Positions 40,560 through 50,399 of a DNA stretch of 64,000 nt are shown piece after piece. Below the pieces are notes generated by a model. That model made no database searches and had not been told where the DNA came from. It saw only the letters and a list, made by a program, of their open reading frames with translations. How positions within the stretch are numbered: position 1 is the first letter of the stretch; every line of letters starts with the position of its first letter. Origin of the DNA: Proales similis (lineage: Eukaryota > Rotifera > Eurotatoria > Ploima > Proalidae); contig JAGVRJ010000008.1 in assembly GCA_019059635.1 (NCBI GenBank), forward strand, positions 1,302,001 through 1,366,000. The letters are read 5' to 3'. Position numbers and translations under genes: made by a program.

Positions 40560-42310
40560 TTTTTATTCACGTTTTTCCATCTGTCAAGTACCAGTGCGAA
40601 TAAAAAAATAAAAATCTCAGAAATATCCATAGCGGTGGCCAGTCAGATTCGAAAGCTCTTCCATGTGCGGCCTGAAATATGTTTGCAGACGTCGTATACC
40701 GGCCGGAGAAAACTTGAAAGCATGCGATCGACCTTTGTCTTTGCCCAAGCAGCTCGGTATGCCTCCATCCTGGAAGCAGTAGAATCCTTTTTCGGCCGCA
40801 TAGACGAAGTTGCTTTTGTCTATGATTACAGGCAGACGAAGGAAGCGCTGCGCCTCTTCGATTGGTACCCAAGGCTCTCGCTTGAGCAGCTCGCCGTCGA
40901 CCACATGCAGCTGCTCGGACGGGAATAGCTCGAGGACGTTGCGCACTATCTCGTCGTAATGGCCGCGACTCAGCAGTGAACTGATTCTGCGATCCGGGTC
41001 TTTGTGAAGCGGCGCCTCGAACGAGTCAAAATAAGGGTCCTCGGCCAAATGCGTGAAAACCTCGGCATCGGTCTGATTCGACTCGATCAGCTGGTAAAAA
41101 GCGTTGAGAGTGCTCGCCGCCCCTTTTTGAGTACTTATAGTCTTAAAATGAGTCATGACCGACTCAACTCGTCTGACTGGATCGCACACAACCAGAATGA
41201 GCTTCATAAACGGGCTGATCTCTATTATTTCTTTTAGGCGTTGTCTTTGGCTGTATTCCGGTGATTTCTCGATCAAGATCAAATGCGGCTGTCGCATGTA
41301 AGCGTCATAATCGATCCTAGGCATCTTGGAAAGGTAAACTCGATTGAAATCTTCGAAATGCCTGCCGAAGTGGAAGAAGGGCACTTCCTCTTGTTCCGGA
41401 GCCAGCACTTGTGGATGTTTGCTGAGAAAGAAACGGAAAGTGCCGGTGCCGCACTTTTGGGCGCCGATTATAATTGTGTTCGGATAAAGCTGAATAGTTC
41501 TCTTCAGAGGCCGATAATAATAAGGCATTTCGGCCAAGGGTCTAGTAAACGCAATCTTTCTTGTGAACTTTTTGTTTGTCGTGAAGCCAACATCGATGCT
41601 CTTTGTGCCAATGCTTTTATTTTGGACTATTGTACTCTTACTATTCGCAAGGCTTCTCGGCTTTAAACGGTGGCCAGCATCAAACATCAAAAACATTGAT
41701 GGATACATTAGGACCACGCACGCAAGTGCGATAATTTTCAGCCGTCTTCTATAGAGCCCAATGCACTCAGCGACTTTGTTGTTGCGCATTTTGAACAGAC
41801 GAAATCAGATCGTTGAAATTTTCACTTTTGAAATAAAAACATATTGCAGTTTGCCACAAATATCGATCTGTTCAGGCAGCATTCTTTTTGATAAATATCG
41901 ATTCGCCTTAATTTTCCTGTTGCTAGCAAGGGCTGAGTTAACCGCTGCTTGATTTACTTTAATCTCTGATTGAAGCCGAATTTGACATAAATCGAAGCGG
42001 AACACAGAGAGTGCCAAAGAAAACAAACCAAAAGCCAAACTCGCTTACTAACTGCGTATCCAAATCCACGCTTTTCTGCTTTCATTTTGGAAAAATTCAA
42101 TTATTTCGCCGCTTTTTCAATTGCCATCTATTTTATGCAAATTTTCTTACGTTTTGTTTTTCAGTTTTCAACTGGTTGAGAAAGGAAAGTTAGCCATGAG
42201 CTCTGAATATTTAAGAACGCAAGTCTGAGGTGACCTCAAACAGCTCTTGCTTCTTTTTCGCCTCAAGATCAAAGATTGGCTCTTCGAGTGCACGTCCAAC
42301 AAATGTGTTG
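40560..42310. repeat. segmental duplication, sulfotransferase block (copy 2)
   Basis: Same orientation as 21850-23590. It begins immediately after the truncated LRR copy, so two separately duplicated blocks are joined here. Confidence 0.75.
40617..41789 (-). CDS. heparan sulfate sulfotransferase-like protein, copy 2
   Basis: Intronless, 390 residues from an ATG at 41789 (MRNNKVAECIGLY). It has the same architecture as the copy at 21906-23081: membrane anchor near residues 16-36, IIIGAQKCGTGTFRFFL loop, EEVPFFHF, IEKSPEY, VVCDPVRRVESVMTHF and the C-terminal GFYCF/CLGKDKGRSH pair. The Cys in place of the usual Arg is present in both copies, so it predates the duplication. Most differences lie in the stem (FTTNKKFTRKIAFTRPLAEM against FTTTNKFTRNIALTRHLAKM) while the catalytic domain is nearly unchanged, consistent with constraint. 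Its 5' neighbour is a fragment of an unidentified gene on the same strand. Confidence 0.88.
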   Translation of the reverse strand: MRNNKVAECIGLYRRRLKIIALACVVLMYPSMFLMFDAGHRLKPRSLANSKSTIVQNKSIGTKSIDVGFTTNKKFTRKIAFTRPLAEMPYYYRPLKRTIQLYPNTIIIGAQKCGTGTFRFFLSKHPQVLAPEQEEVPFFHFGRHFEDFNRVYLSKMPRIDYDAYMRQPHLILIEKSPEYSQRQRLKEIIEISPFMKLILVVCDPVRRVESVMTHFKTISTQKGAASTLNAFYQLIESNQTDAEVFTHLAEDPYFDSFEAPLHKDPDRRISSLLSRGHYDEIVRNVLELFPSEQLHVVDGELLKREPWVPIEEAQRFLRLPVIIDKSNFVYAAEKGFYCFQDGGIPSCLGKDKGRSHAFKFSPAGIRRLQTYFRPHMEELSNLTGHRYGYF

Positions 42311-42652
42311 CCGTTGGTCGAGTGGCTGTTCTCCTTATGGTCCTTGCTTTTCTCAACCGATTCGAATAGCTCGCAGTTGCTGGTTATCGCTCGTCGCTCG
42401 CTCGTTGTGTGTGTTTTCTTTTAGGCAGTACCGCGCCCCTTTACTGGCCTCTTGGACAAGATTGAACAGATAGAAAAGATGCCAAAGACCCGAATTGATG
42501 TCTGAGTGGTCAATTGTGTGTTTCATCAATCTCTCACAGGTGTCGAATAACAGCTGCATAGACTTTGAAACGCATGCAGAATTCAAAATCGATAATAACA
42601 CTGAATAATGGCACCATGTCTCGGCAGAGAATGGATTTAGATAGAATTTCAC
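42211..42652 (-). CDS. 3' part of an unidentified spliced gene
   Basis: Two exons join in frame: 42652-42432 and 42379-42211, around a 52-nt intron (GTACTG donor, ACCAG acceptor). The upstream exon reads FYLNPFSAETWCHYSVLLSI and ends HLFYLFNLVQEASKGA, a helical-looking amphipathic segment with several Cys. The last exon reads LFESVEKSKDHKENSHSTNG and ends FEVTSDLRS. No start codon or upstream exon is visible because stops precede the first exon. A damaged copy of the last exon accompanies the other sulfotransferase (23509-23891). The protein family is not recognised. It may be a gene fragment carried with the duplicated block. Confidence 0.45.
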
Positions 42653-42705
42653 TCTTGCAAGTTACAATCTAGGCTGCTTATTCCTGCGCCATTTATTCGG
42701 GCAAC

Positions 42706-42879
42706 CATGTCGATGTTTGAAAAGAATGAGACTATTCCATCCTTATTGAGCTTTCTCATGCAATCGCATAAGTTTACCAGCATAAAACATGAGTATCGAG
42801 CAATTAATGAATATAAAGAGATTGGAGATCCAATTCGCCAATTTTCTACTCAATGTCAAACTGAACCTTTTAGGCGGTG
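42706..42879 (+). CDS. possible small protein, function unknown
   Basis: A 57-codon frame starting MSMFEKNETIPSLLSF and ending QTEPFRR, just upstream of a better-supported small gene. No domain, promoter or paralog supports it, and another overlapping frame (42789-42998) is equally open. Listed as a weak candidate only. Confidence 0.15.
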
Positions 42880-43026
42880 AAAGGATTTTTCGATTGGTCA
42901 ATCCTAATTTGGAGCCGAAATTCATGAATAATTCGACGTATGGTCTTCTTACTAAAATAGGCGCCAATTTCGAAATAGATAAGTTGACTGAATGCTAACG
43001 AAAATGAAAAAATGAACTATTAGAGG

Positions 43027-43034
43027 TATATAAA
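43027..43034 (+). promoter_or_regulatory. TATA box TATATAAA
   Basis: Strong TATA match 49 bases before the ATG at 43083 of the small two-exon gene. Confidence 0.55.
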
Positions 43035-43082
43035 GCTTGCCAATACGTTTCAAACACAATATTGATCAAAATCGAAATCAGA

Positions 43083-43484
43083 ATGGACCCGGTTGAGGAC
43101 TGGGATATGCAGTACATGGAGCAAGCTCTGAAATTTCTAGACCAAGTTGAAAAGTAAGATTTTTCTTGGCGCATATTAAATGTAAAATATGATCAAGTGA
43201 ATCTGGTCAGAAAAATATTACAAGTCGAAATGGACAAACCTGAATCTGGTAGACAATGCATCGTAAAAAAGGACAGGACGTACATAATTGAAAAAGAAAA
43301 GATGCAGTTAAAAGACGAGTCAGCTCCAGTCGGAGAACACGTCGACTCTTCCAAGGCAAGGCATGATACACTGCGCGTTGAAATCAACTTACTAACAGAT
43401 CAGGCCAGAAGCGGATTTAGATCGTCAATACTAATTGAAAAGATTAACCCGATCGATGAAAAGTTTCTAATACATTTGGATTAA
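43083..43484 (+). CDS. small two-exon acidic protein, function unknown
   Basis: Exon 1 is 43083-43153 (MDPVEDWDMQYMEQALKF), exon 2 is 43211-43484, with a 57-nt intron (GTAAGA donor, GGTCAG acceptor) that keeps frame, giving about 114 residues. The protein is rich in Glu, Asp and Lys with no signal peptide or membrane segment, so it is probably cytosolic or nuclear. A TATA box precedes it by 49 bases and AATAAA follows the stop by 55, so the transcription unit is compact and convincing. No family recognised. It is convergent with the receptor at 43614-46004. Confidence 0.55.
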
Positions 43485-43538
43485 CTTTTATTTTTGCTTT
43501 TGAGTCTTGTGCACGTTTTATTTATTCATGAACTTGAA

Positions 43539-43544
43539 AATAAA
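43539..43544 (+). promoter_or_regulatory. polyadenylation signal AATAAA
   Basis: 55 bases after the stop of the small two-exon gene. Confidence 0.55.
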
Positions 43545-43613
43545 GGCCATGAGGAAGAGAAATTCAAAAAACAATCGGCTCAGATTTATATTTGATTCGC
43601 AATGAAAAAGCTT

Positions 43614-46004
43614 TCAAGACTCTGAGCTTGTAGTGTCGTTTTGAGTTTTTTTGAATACGATTTGTTGAAAAGCACTTGCAAAGCGAGGATTGAACAGCCA
43701 AAGCATGAAAAAGTTTTCCAAGAGAGACAAGCTGAGAAAGAATTTCAAATATTGGGGCACTATTTTGCAAATCGAATCAAGCGGATCCTGTTCAATGCAA
43801 TAAATAGAACTGTATGTGCCATAGGTCTGAATGAGTAGAACAGCAGCGATAATCTCAGGCAAACGAAATAAAAGAGAGAAAAGACCGTTCAGAATGACCA
43901 TTTTGGTGACTCTTTTTTCGGCAATCTCTCTGCGATGCTCCTCTTGGCGGCGACGTATGAATGCTAAAAGAAAGATATCAGTCGCTGCGGTAATCAAAGG
44001 GAAAATAACTGACACGAGTAATGCGTTGAATACAGAAAAAAATCTAAATAGACTCTCATTGTAACGATATGCTGAGTTGATCAATATATAATCGAACTTG
44101 TGAAGATCAAGGGATTCGATTCCGTACCTGTCAGCGAAGAACAGCTTTAGACTGCCGACCGCCAAGGAAAGCATCACTGAAATGAGGCCGAAATACCTCG
44201 CCCTTAACGCTCTCAGCTTTGGCCAACAGTCTCGATTAGCTGAATAGCGAAAGAGAGCAAACATGAGAGCAGTCATGTTTGCCATAAGTCGCACTGAGTA
44301 GCCCATAAAACTCTCGACGAATACATAGATAATGAGTGAGGCGCGAGAGAAGAGCAGGGGAGAGCAGAATATGCCGTGGTACTCGATACAAGTAGTGAAT
44401 GGTGCGCAAAAGAGCACAAGAGCAAGAACCAAGTTGAATACTGAGTTCAAATAGACATAGTCCCACATTCGACGGTGTTTATCTTTCAATTTGTTTTTGC
44501 GATATTCCGCCGAGCGTTTTATCTGCCTAAAAGTGAAAACGACCAGTGAATTAGCCACAAAGCTCAGCAGCGAGAAGAGCGGAGTGAGCACGATGCTGAG
44601 CCAAAAGTTGGCATATTTCAGAGCTACAACCACCTCGTAGAAGGTCGTGTAATCCGTTTCAATTTTTGCCGGCATTTCACATCTCTTCTTCATGTTCTCA
44701 AGCTCACTGCACTTCGATGAGAAGTTGCGCTCGCATTCGTACAGGCTCTGGTAGAAATTGTAATCCTGGCCAAGATCGTTTTTGAAAGTTGTCGCTATCC
44801 AGACCAGAGTGCAACTACAAGGTTGAATGTCGCTTATTTGAATCAGCGAGCCGCGTATGGTCACGTTCAAATGATTTCTTTCCAAGTAATAAAAAAGACA
44901 AAAGTCTTGATCATTGAAATCAAATTTAGACAATCTCTCAATCGGCTGCCACCAGAAAAACGGAAGCCTCGTGGGCTCGACTGTTTTGAGAAACATTCGA
45001 TTATACGGATCCTGCCAATACGAGTTGGAATCTAAATGTATCTGCAACTTTGTGGACACCGCTCGCTTATTAGCTTTGCTAGGCCAATCTAGATTGCTTT
45101 GCCAGAACTTGCGCAGTTCTGCCAAATAGAGGTAGATCTGGCTTAGACTGCTGCCTTCCAGAACGTCAGGCTCGAACTTGCTTATGTGGCCAGATATCTT
45201 AAGAACGCTTGTTCGACCAAACACGCTGGCGGCGAATAGGCTTCGATCAATTTCTATGCCGTAGCCCTCAATCATTAGCGAGCGCACTGTGCTGTTGAGA
45301 GTCTCAGCGTCGTGCAGCTCTTTCCATTTGAGCGCGTTTTGCACTACCAAAGAGCTGGTCATCTCAATAAAGTTGAGCCACTCGATATTTGCGTTGGCCA
45401 TTAAAGCGTCACATGTGTCTTTGTGATATCGATTGGCAAATTGAAATGTAATCCTCAGATTTGATCGAGTGGCAAATATGGCCAGAGATTGATTGTTTGA
45501 AGCGAGCGACGAATTTTCTCCGATCGAATGCATCATACAAGGACATTCGAATCGATCGGAATTGTTGCTCTTGAGAGTGAATTCTGAATACTTGAAAAAC
45601 ATTGACATCGGTTTGCCATTCAGATCAGTGAGTTTAAAGTTCTCACTTATGCCATTCACGGCCCAGATGTCCAGCTCGAATGCGTAACGTTCGCCATGAT
45701 GGCAAATGGTCTCTTCAACGGTCTTGACCAACTCGTTTGGAATGGTGAAAGTGAGCGCTGACTCCAAGTCAGATCTGATTCGGAGTCGAATGAAGGAATC
45801 AAAAGTCCAGCAACAGGGAGGCCATGGTTGATGCATCATAAACTCTGTCGATCTCTGTTCATCAAGCTGACTACATTTCAAGGACAACACGCAAGCATAA
45901 TCGAAATAGAATATTGACTCACAAACAGAGCCATTCACACTGTTATTTAGCTGCCCTTTGATTGGGAATGCGCCTACTAAGGTAAGCAGTAGAATTTTAA
46001 TCAT
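43614..46004 (-). CDS. 7TM receptor with LRR-like ectodomain, subfamily C
   Basis: Intronless, 796 residues from the ATG at 46004 (MIKILLLTLVGAFPI signal peptide). It belongs with the frameshifted gene at 60759-63112. The ectodomain has an extra N-terminal Cys-rich part (CESIFYFDYACVLSLKCSQL, then PPCCWTFDSF), GYGIEIDRSLFA, FWQSNLDWPSKANKR and cap CSCTLVWI. TM1 has FVANSLVVFTF; ICL1 RSAEYRKNKLKDKHRRMW; loop 1 CIEYHGIFC; TM3 ends ALFRYSANRDCW; TM6 FRLPEI; TM7 ends LLENFFMLWLFNPRFASAF. Truncated derivatives of this gene occur at 35697-36540 and 49893-50210. Its start codon lies in a duplicated upstream region. Confidence 0.9.
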   Translation of the reverse strand: MIKILLLTLVGAFPIKGQLNNSVNGSVCESIFYFDYACVLSLKCSQLDEQRSTEFMMHQPWPPCCWTFDSFIRLRIRSDLESALTFTIPNELVKTVEETICHHGERYAFELDIWAVNGISENFKLTDLNGKPMSMFFKYSEFTLKSNNSDRFECPCMMHSIGENSSLASNNQSLAIFATRSNLRITFQFANRYHKDTCDALMANANIEWLNFIEMTSSLVVQNALKWKELHDAETLNSTVRSLMIEGYGIEIDRSLFAASVFGRTSVLKISGHISKFEPDVLEGSSLSQIYLYLAELRKFWQSNLDWPSKANKRAVSTKLQIHLDSNSYWQDPYNRMFLKTVEPTRLPFFWWQPIERLSKFDFNDQDFCLFYYLERNHLNVTIRGSLIQISDIQPCSCTLVWIATTFKNDLGQDYNFYQSLYECERNFSSKCSELENMKKRCEMPAKIETDYTTFYEVVVALKYANFWLSIVLTPLFSLLSFVANSLVVFTFRQIKRSAEYRKNKLKDKHRRMWDYVYLNSVFNLVLALVLFCAPFTTCIEYHGIFCSPLLFSRASLIIYVFVESFMGYSVRLMANMTALMFALFRYSANRDCWPKLRALRARYFGLISVMLSLAVGSLKLFFADRYGIESLDLHKFDYILINSAYRYNESLFRFFSVFNALLVSVIFPLITAATDIFLLAFIRRRQEEHRREIAEKRVTKMVILNGLFSLLFRLPEIIAAVLLIQTYGTYSSIYCIEQDPLDSICKIVPQYLKFFLSLSLLENFFMLWLFNPRFASAFQQIVFKKTQNDTTSSES

Positions 46005-46349
46005 TATTTGCTCAGCTCAGATTAAAAGGAAGATTTCAAAATGTGTTGATCGATTCAAGCACTATATTTTCGCTCAATATCTGTACCTCTAGTCTACACT
46101 TGCTCTTTAATTTAATCTGTGATTCAATGGCAGTATGTTTTAGCAAATTGAACTAAACATATTGCCGATCGCATGAGCGTATTTCAATAAGCAATTTAGC
46201 AAGGTGATTTATTTGCGCAAAATACCCAGCGGAAATGCTAAATGCCGAGTCAAATACCCCTCTGTTCACTCTGTCATGAGGTCTTTCAGATAAATTAAAA
46301 TCTTAATCTGCCAAATGAATTTTATGTTTATTAAAGATTTACGGAATGT

Positions 46350-47504
46350 TAAGGACAAAAAATATTTTCATTTTAAACCTGAATGGCAAATTCGAGTCTG
46401 CCTGGGCCAGAAACGGTTAGGTCTCAAAAATAAAATTGTTTAGAAATGACAGACTAACGACTAAGAGAATTATATCTCTACAGAAAATCGATCTTGAGCT
46501 TCTGCTATGCTTTCAAACAGAACTGGCCATCATGTTCTCAATGTTTTCAAATTTCAGAAAAAGGATCGAATCAGTCAGCATTAACGTACCGATCAACATC
46601 GACTTGTGTACAGAACGCTGTACTTTTTGAGTCAAACACTCAAACAGTAAATTTTGCTTTAAATGCTCACCTCTTTGGCTATAGACATCTAGTTCACAAT
46701 CGTATTCTCTTGAACTTTTATTGCTGTTTGCTTGACCACCAATAAAACTAATCCAATCCTAACCAAAATCAGCGTGATATGAAATGCACAAATCAGCAAA
46801 AGGTTTTTATCTCATTTTTTGGCTTCAAGTAATTTGGATTAAATTTCCAAAAAAGACACTAACTATAATTGACTAGAATTGACTAACAGAAAAAAACCAA
46901 TAAAAATAAACTTAAGTCAATTGAAGCATAATTTTTAGGTGCGTCAAAACAAGCTGATTATTTTGAACAAACACTGGTTAATGAGGAATTAATGAGGAAT
47001 TTTTCTTTTATTTTCTCCGTTTTTCCGAAAGATGGCTATTCTCCTGTTTTGGCTTTATCAGCCTTGTGAGATGTCTGATTAGTCAAATGTGTTGTTCCAC
47101 TTAACAAAGAGCCGATGAAGAAATATAAATGGAGCGAAAATTGACGTGATTTTGCTGAAAATATGAGATGACGCCTCTTTTAAAGTTTGATTTTGTATTC
47201 CATTAGGCAAGATTTTAAGTGAAATGATTTGCAAATATTTTCTTCTATTTTTCTAAGACATAATCGCCTCATCCCCACTAAAAGAAGAAGACAAATGAAA
47301 AAATAGGAGTAAAACATGAAAATTCTCGCCGCGTTCTATATCGCTCTTCAGCTGACTGCTTTAACTACAGCAATCTACGACTGGAGTCGGTTCGTTGGTT
47401 TGGAAGAGGTCATAATCAAGGTTCACGATTACAACATTGACCTTGAAGGCATTCGCATACTCAAAGACTCTGCAGAACATTTGGAGATATTTGGCACTCA
47501 CATA
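46350..47504. repeat. segmental duplication, LRR gene 5' block (copy 2)
   Basis: Same-orientation copy of 39205-40381. It includes a long AT-rich stretch before the LRR gene that is nearly unchanged in both copies, including a TATAAA at 47124-47129. Confidence 0.8.
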
Positions 47505-49406
47505 AGCAGTCTGAACAATATCTGCCATCTTCACAAGCTTAGAGTTTTGATTATAAAGCAGCGATCGATAGGCAGACTAGATTGTCTAAAACTTCTTAAA
47601 CATTTGCAGCATATTGATTTGGAACAAAATCGCATAACACGACTTGAACCTCTCTCCCAACTCCAGCATCTAGTTTGTCTAGATTTGAGTGGCAACACCA
47701 TTTTCGATATTTCTCCTCTACGAACTGTCTCAAGTTTGGAGACTCTTTTCCTACAAGGCAACAAACTCAGTCAAATAAGTATCGGTGGCGAGTGGAAGTA
47801 TATTCAGAATCTCGGCCTCAGTGACAATAAAATCAGCGAGTTGAACGTGGAGAGCGAAATTTCCCACCTAAAGACGCTCCACTTGAGCAATAATGCGCTC
47901 TCGCATTTGCCAACACTCAAACGGCTGTCAGCACTTAGCTCTCTTAAAATTGATGGTAATATTTTCCAAAGTCTGGACGACATTTGTGAATGCAAATCGT
48001 TGGTTACTTTGAGCGCTAGCAAAAATCGACTCACCAACATAAACTGTTTGCAACATATGCCACAGCTCAAATTTGTTTTCCTTAGCCTCAACCCAATTGT
48101 ATTTAAGCACGCTGACATTTCATTCCAGTTCAATTCGATCAGGACATTTTACATGGGCCATAGTGAAACAAACAATCTGGACTGGATCGAAAATGGCCAA
48201 AATCTGGTCGAATTAAATTTTGAAAGAAATCAATTACAATCGATGCATCAAGTGAGCGGTTGGAAAAAACTTGAAAGACTGAATCTATCAAAAAATCGAA
48301 TAATGCAGATGGCCAACCTGAGCCAACTTACTCTACTAGCCGAAATGAACTTGGCGCAGAATGAACTGCATTCAGTTTATATTCCGGACAGTTTGCGTCG
48401 ATTGACCCATTTGAACTTCGAGAAGAATAATTTACAGCAGATGCCACATTTACCCAAGTCTGTGAGTAAACTTATCGAACTGAACGTGGGCTACAACAGT
48501 ATAAGAGAACTCGATATCGAGCCTGTCTTATTGTCCAAACTTAGGAGTTTTCTTGGGCCCGCCAACCAGCTAAGGGAAATAGACGCGCTGAGAAAAGCGC
48601 CCAAATTAGATAAACTGGTCGCTTTCAGTAATAAAATAGTCAATATCAGTGTTTTAGAGAAGCTGGACAAAATCAGTTATGTGAACCTACAAAACAACTA
48701 TGTGAATCGTATTGAACCGATATGCTTCTTGCCTCAATTGGCAGTGCTTTATATGAGCTCAAATCGAATCGAACAGGTGCCAATCTATTTTGGTGGCTTG
48801 GTTAATCTGAAAATTCTAGACTTGTCAAGCAATCTGATTCGCTTTATACGCTTCTTCTCCACTCAACACATCCTGTACTTTGTAAAATTGAGCAACAACT
48901 TATTAGAGCGAGTGGATGGAATCGAACTGCTGCCCGATCTTCAAACTCTTCACATTGACAACAACCGCCTGCGTCAATGGCCGAAGATGTCCAAAAGTAG
49001 AAATTTAATTTGGTTGAATGCGAGCGGAAATGAATTTCAAAACTCGTCGGCGTTCGATTCGCTGCCGCGTGTCAAAACTCTTGACATAAGCAACAACCCT
49101 ATGGGTGGGGAATTTGATTTGCCCAACTTAATCAATCTCAAGATGCTCGTCGTCGACTCGGTGAGTGAGCCTGGGAAAGCCTGACGCCATCTTCCCGATC
49201 TAGATAAACGGTCACAGCGAGTGACTCGGCTGTTTCTATTCTTTCGAAGCGTGTTTGTAAAAACACAATCCGAGTTCACACGCCATACCGACCGACAGGA
49301 CTGCTTAAGGACGCTAGAAGAAGTCAAACACGGCGTGCACGTCAACAGCTGGCAGGAGAGTGTAATGGAAAAGTTTCTGAATGATTGTTCAGCCCTGCTC
49401 GATTAG
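47316..49406 (+). CDS. secreted leucine-rich-repeat protein
   Basis: Signal peptide MKILAAFYIALQLTALTTA, then about 25 repeats of roughly 22 residues of the SDS22-like type (for example LQHIDLEQNRITRLEPLSQL and LVCLDLSGNTIFDISPLR), continuing to about residue 610. Reading through, the frame stops at 49184, but a GTGAGT donor follows codon 615 (49160). A 57-nt intron ending in TCACAG at 49217 joins exon 2 in frame, giving about 677 residues ending SVMEKFLNDCSALLD. No transmembrane helix or GPI signal is obvious, so it is probably secreted. A 5' copy truncated after 63 codons lies at 40193. Whether it pairs with the LRR-like receptors is unknown. Confidence 0.8.
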
Positions 49407-49599
49407 ATTTTCTGCCCTTCCTTTGCCGATTTATATTTGAACAAAAGCATCCAAATTCATGCATAGGCATTTTGCTTGACTGAGCACTTTCAGTTGTGCC
49501 TTAAATGGCCGCTAAGATCAAAAAAGAGCCAAAACCTTCAAGTCAAACCTAAAAACTGCTGATAGATAAAAATCAATTACGATTACAAAACAAAAAGGC

Positions 49600-49892
49600 T
49601 AAACAACACGGCTCAGAGATGCCGATCAGAATCGCCACTTAATTTCAATTATTAATACATGAGAATAGGCAAAAATGAGTCGAGCGGGGAAAGACTTAAC
49701 GACCTCTCTGAACACCTAAATCTTTTACTCCTCTCACAGTCCAAAATGGCAACGATTAGCATTCAAATCGTTGAAGCAGCTGGAATATCAGTTGACTTGG
49801 TGTTACCACATTTACAATCTGAGCCCAATCCTACTATCCGGTTCTTTTTGGGTCATTTCAGGCCATTACACAAAAACGGCACCAAAGTGGCG
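49600..49892 (+). pseudogene. receptor ectodomain relic (19474-type)
   Basis: Matches part of the ectodomain of the receptor at 19474-21768 (RLNDLSEHLNLLLLSQSKMA, VEAAGISVDLVLPHLQSE) after an in-frame stop near 49650. It ends at AAAGTGGCGG, where it is fused to antisense DNA of a subfamily C receptor. Upstream DNA to about 49440 also matches the 19.2-19.6 kb region with a deletion. Confidence 0.8.
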
Positions 49893-50210
49893 GCTCAGAT
49901 ATCCAGCTCGAATGCGTAACGTTCGCCATGATGACAAATGGTCTCTTCAACGGTCTTGACCAACTCGTTTGGAATGGTGAAAGTGAGCGCTGACTCCAAG
50001 TCAGATCTGATTCGGAGTCGAATGAAGGAATCAAAAGTCCAGCAACATGGAGCCCAGGTTGAATAGCAAATTGAACTTAACGTATTGCCGATTGCATGAG
50101 CGTATTTCAATAAGTCATTTAAGATGATTTCTTTGTGCAAAATAACGAGCAGAAATGCTAGATGTCGAGTCAAATAAGGCTCTCTTCACTCGTCCATGAG
50201 GTCTTTAAGA
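49893..50210 (-). pseudogene. deleted 5' relic of a subfamily C receptor
   Basis: Minus-strand sequence matches 45656-45815 (WTFDSFIRLRIRSDLESAL) joined directly to DNA resembling 46140-46290, so about 325 bases containing the start codon and signal peptide are missing. The rest of the receptor is absent. Confidence 0.75.
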
Positions 50211-50399
50211 CGAAATGGCTTAGTTGTGAATCATAATCTCTATCGATGAGTGCAATTAAAAAAATCAGTTTCTTTCCATAAATGACTTGAGGGTTTAGAA
50301 ATTTTATTTCATGGAAATAAAAATAGAATTGGTGAAATGAATGAGAAAGCTTGAATTTTCGTTCGACTAGAAAAAGCTTTGAATAAAAGAAATTTAAAC

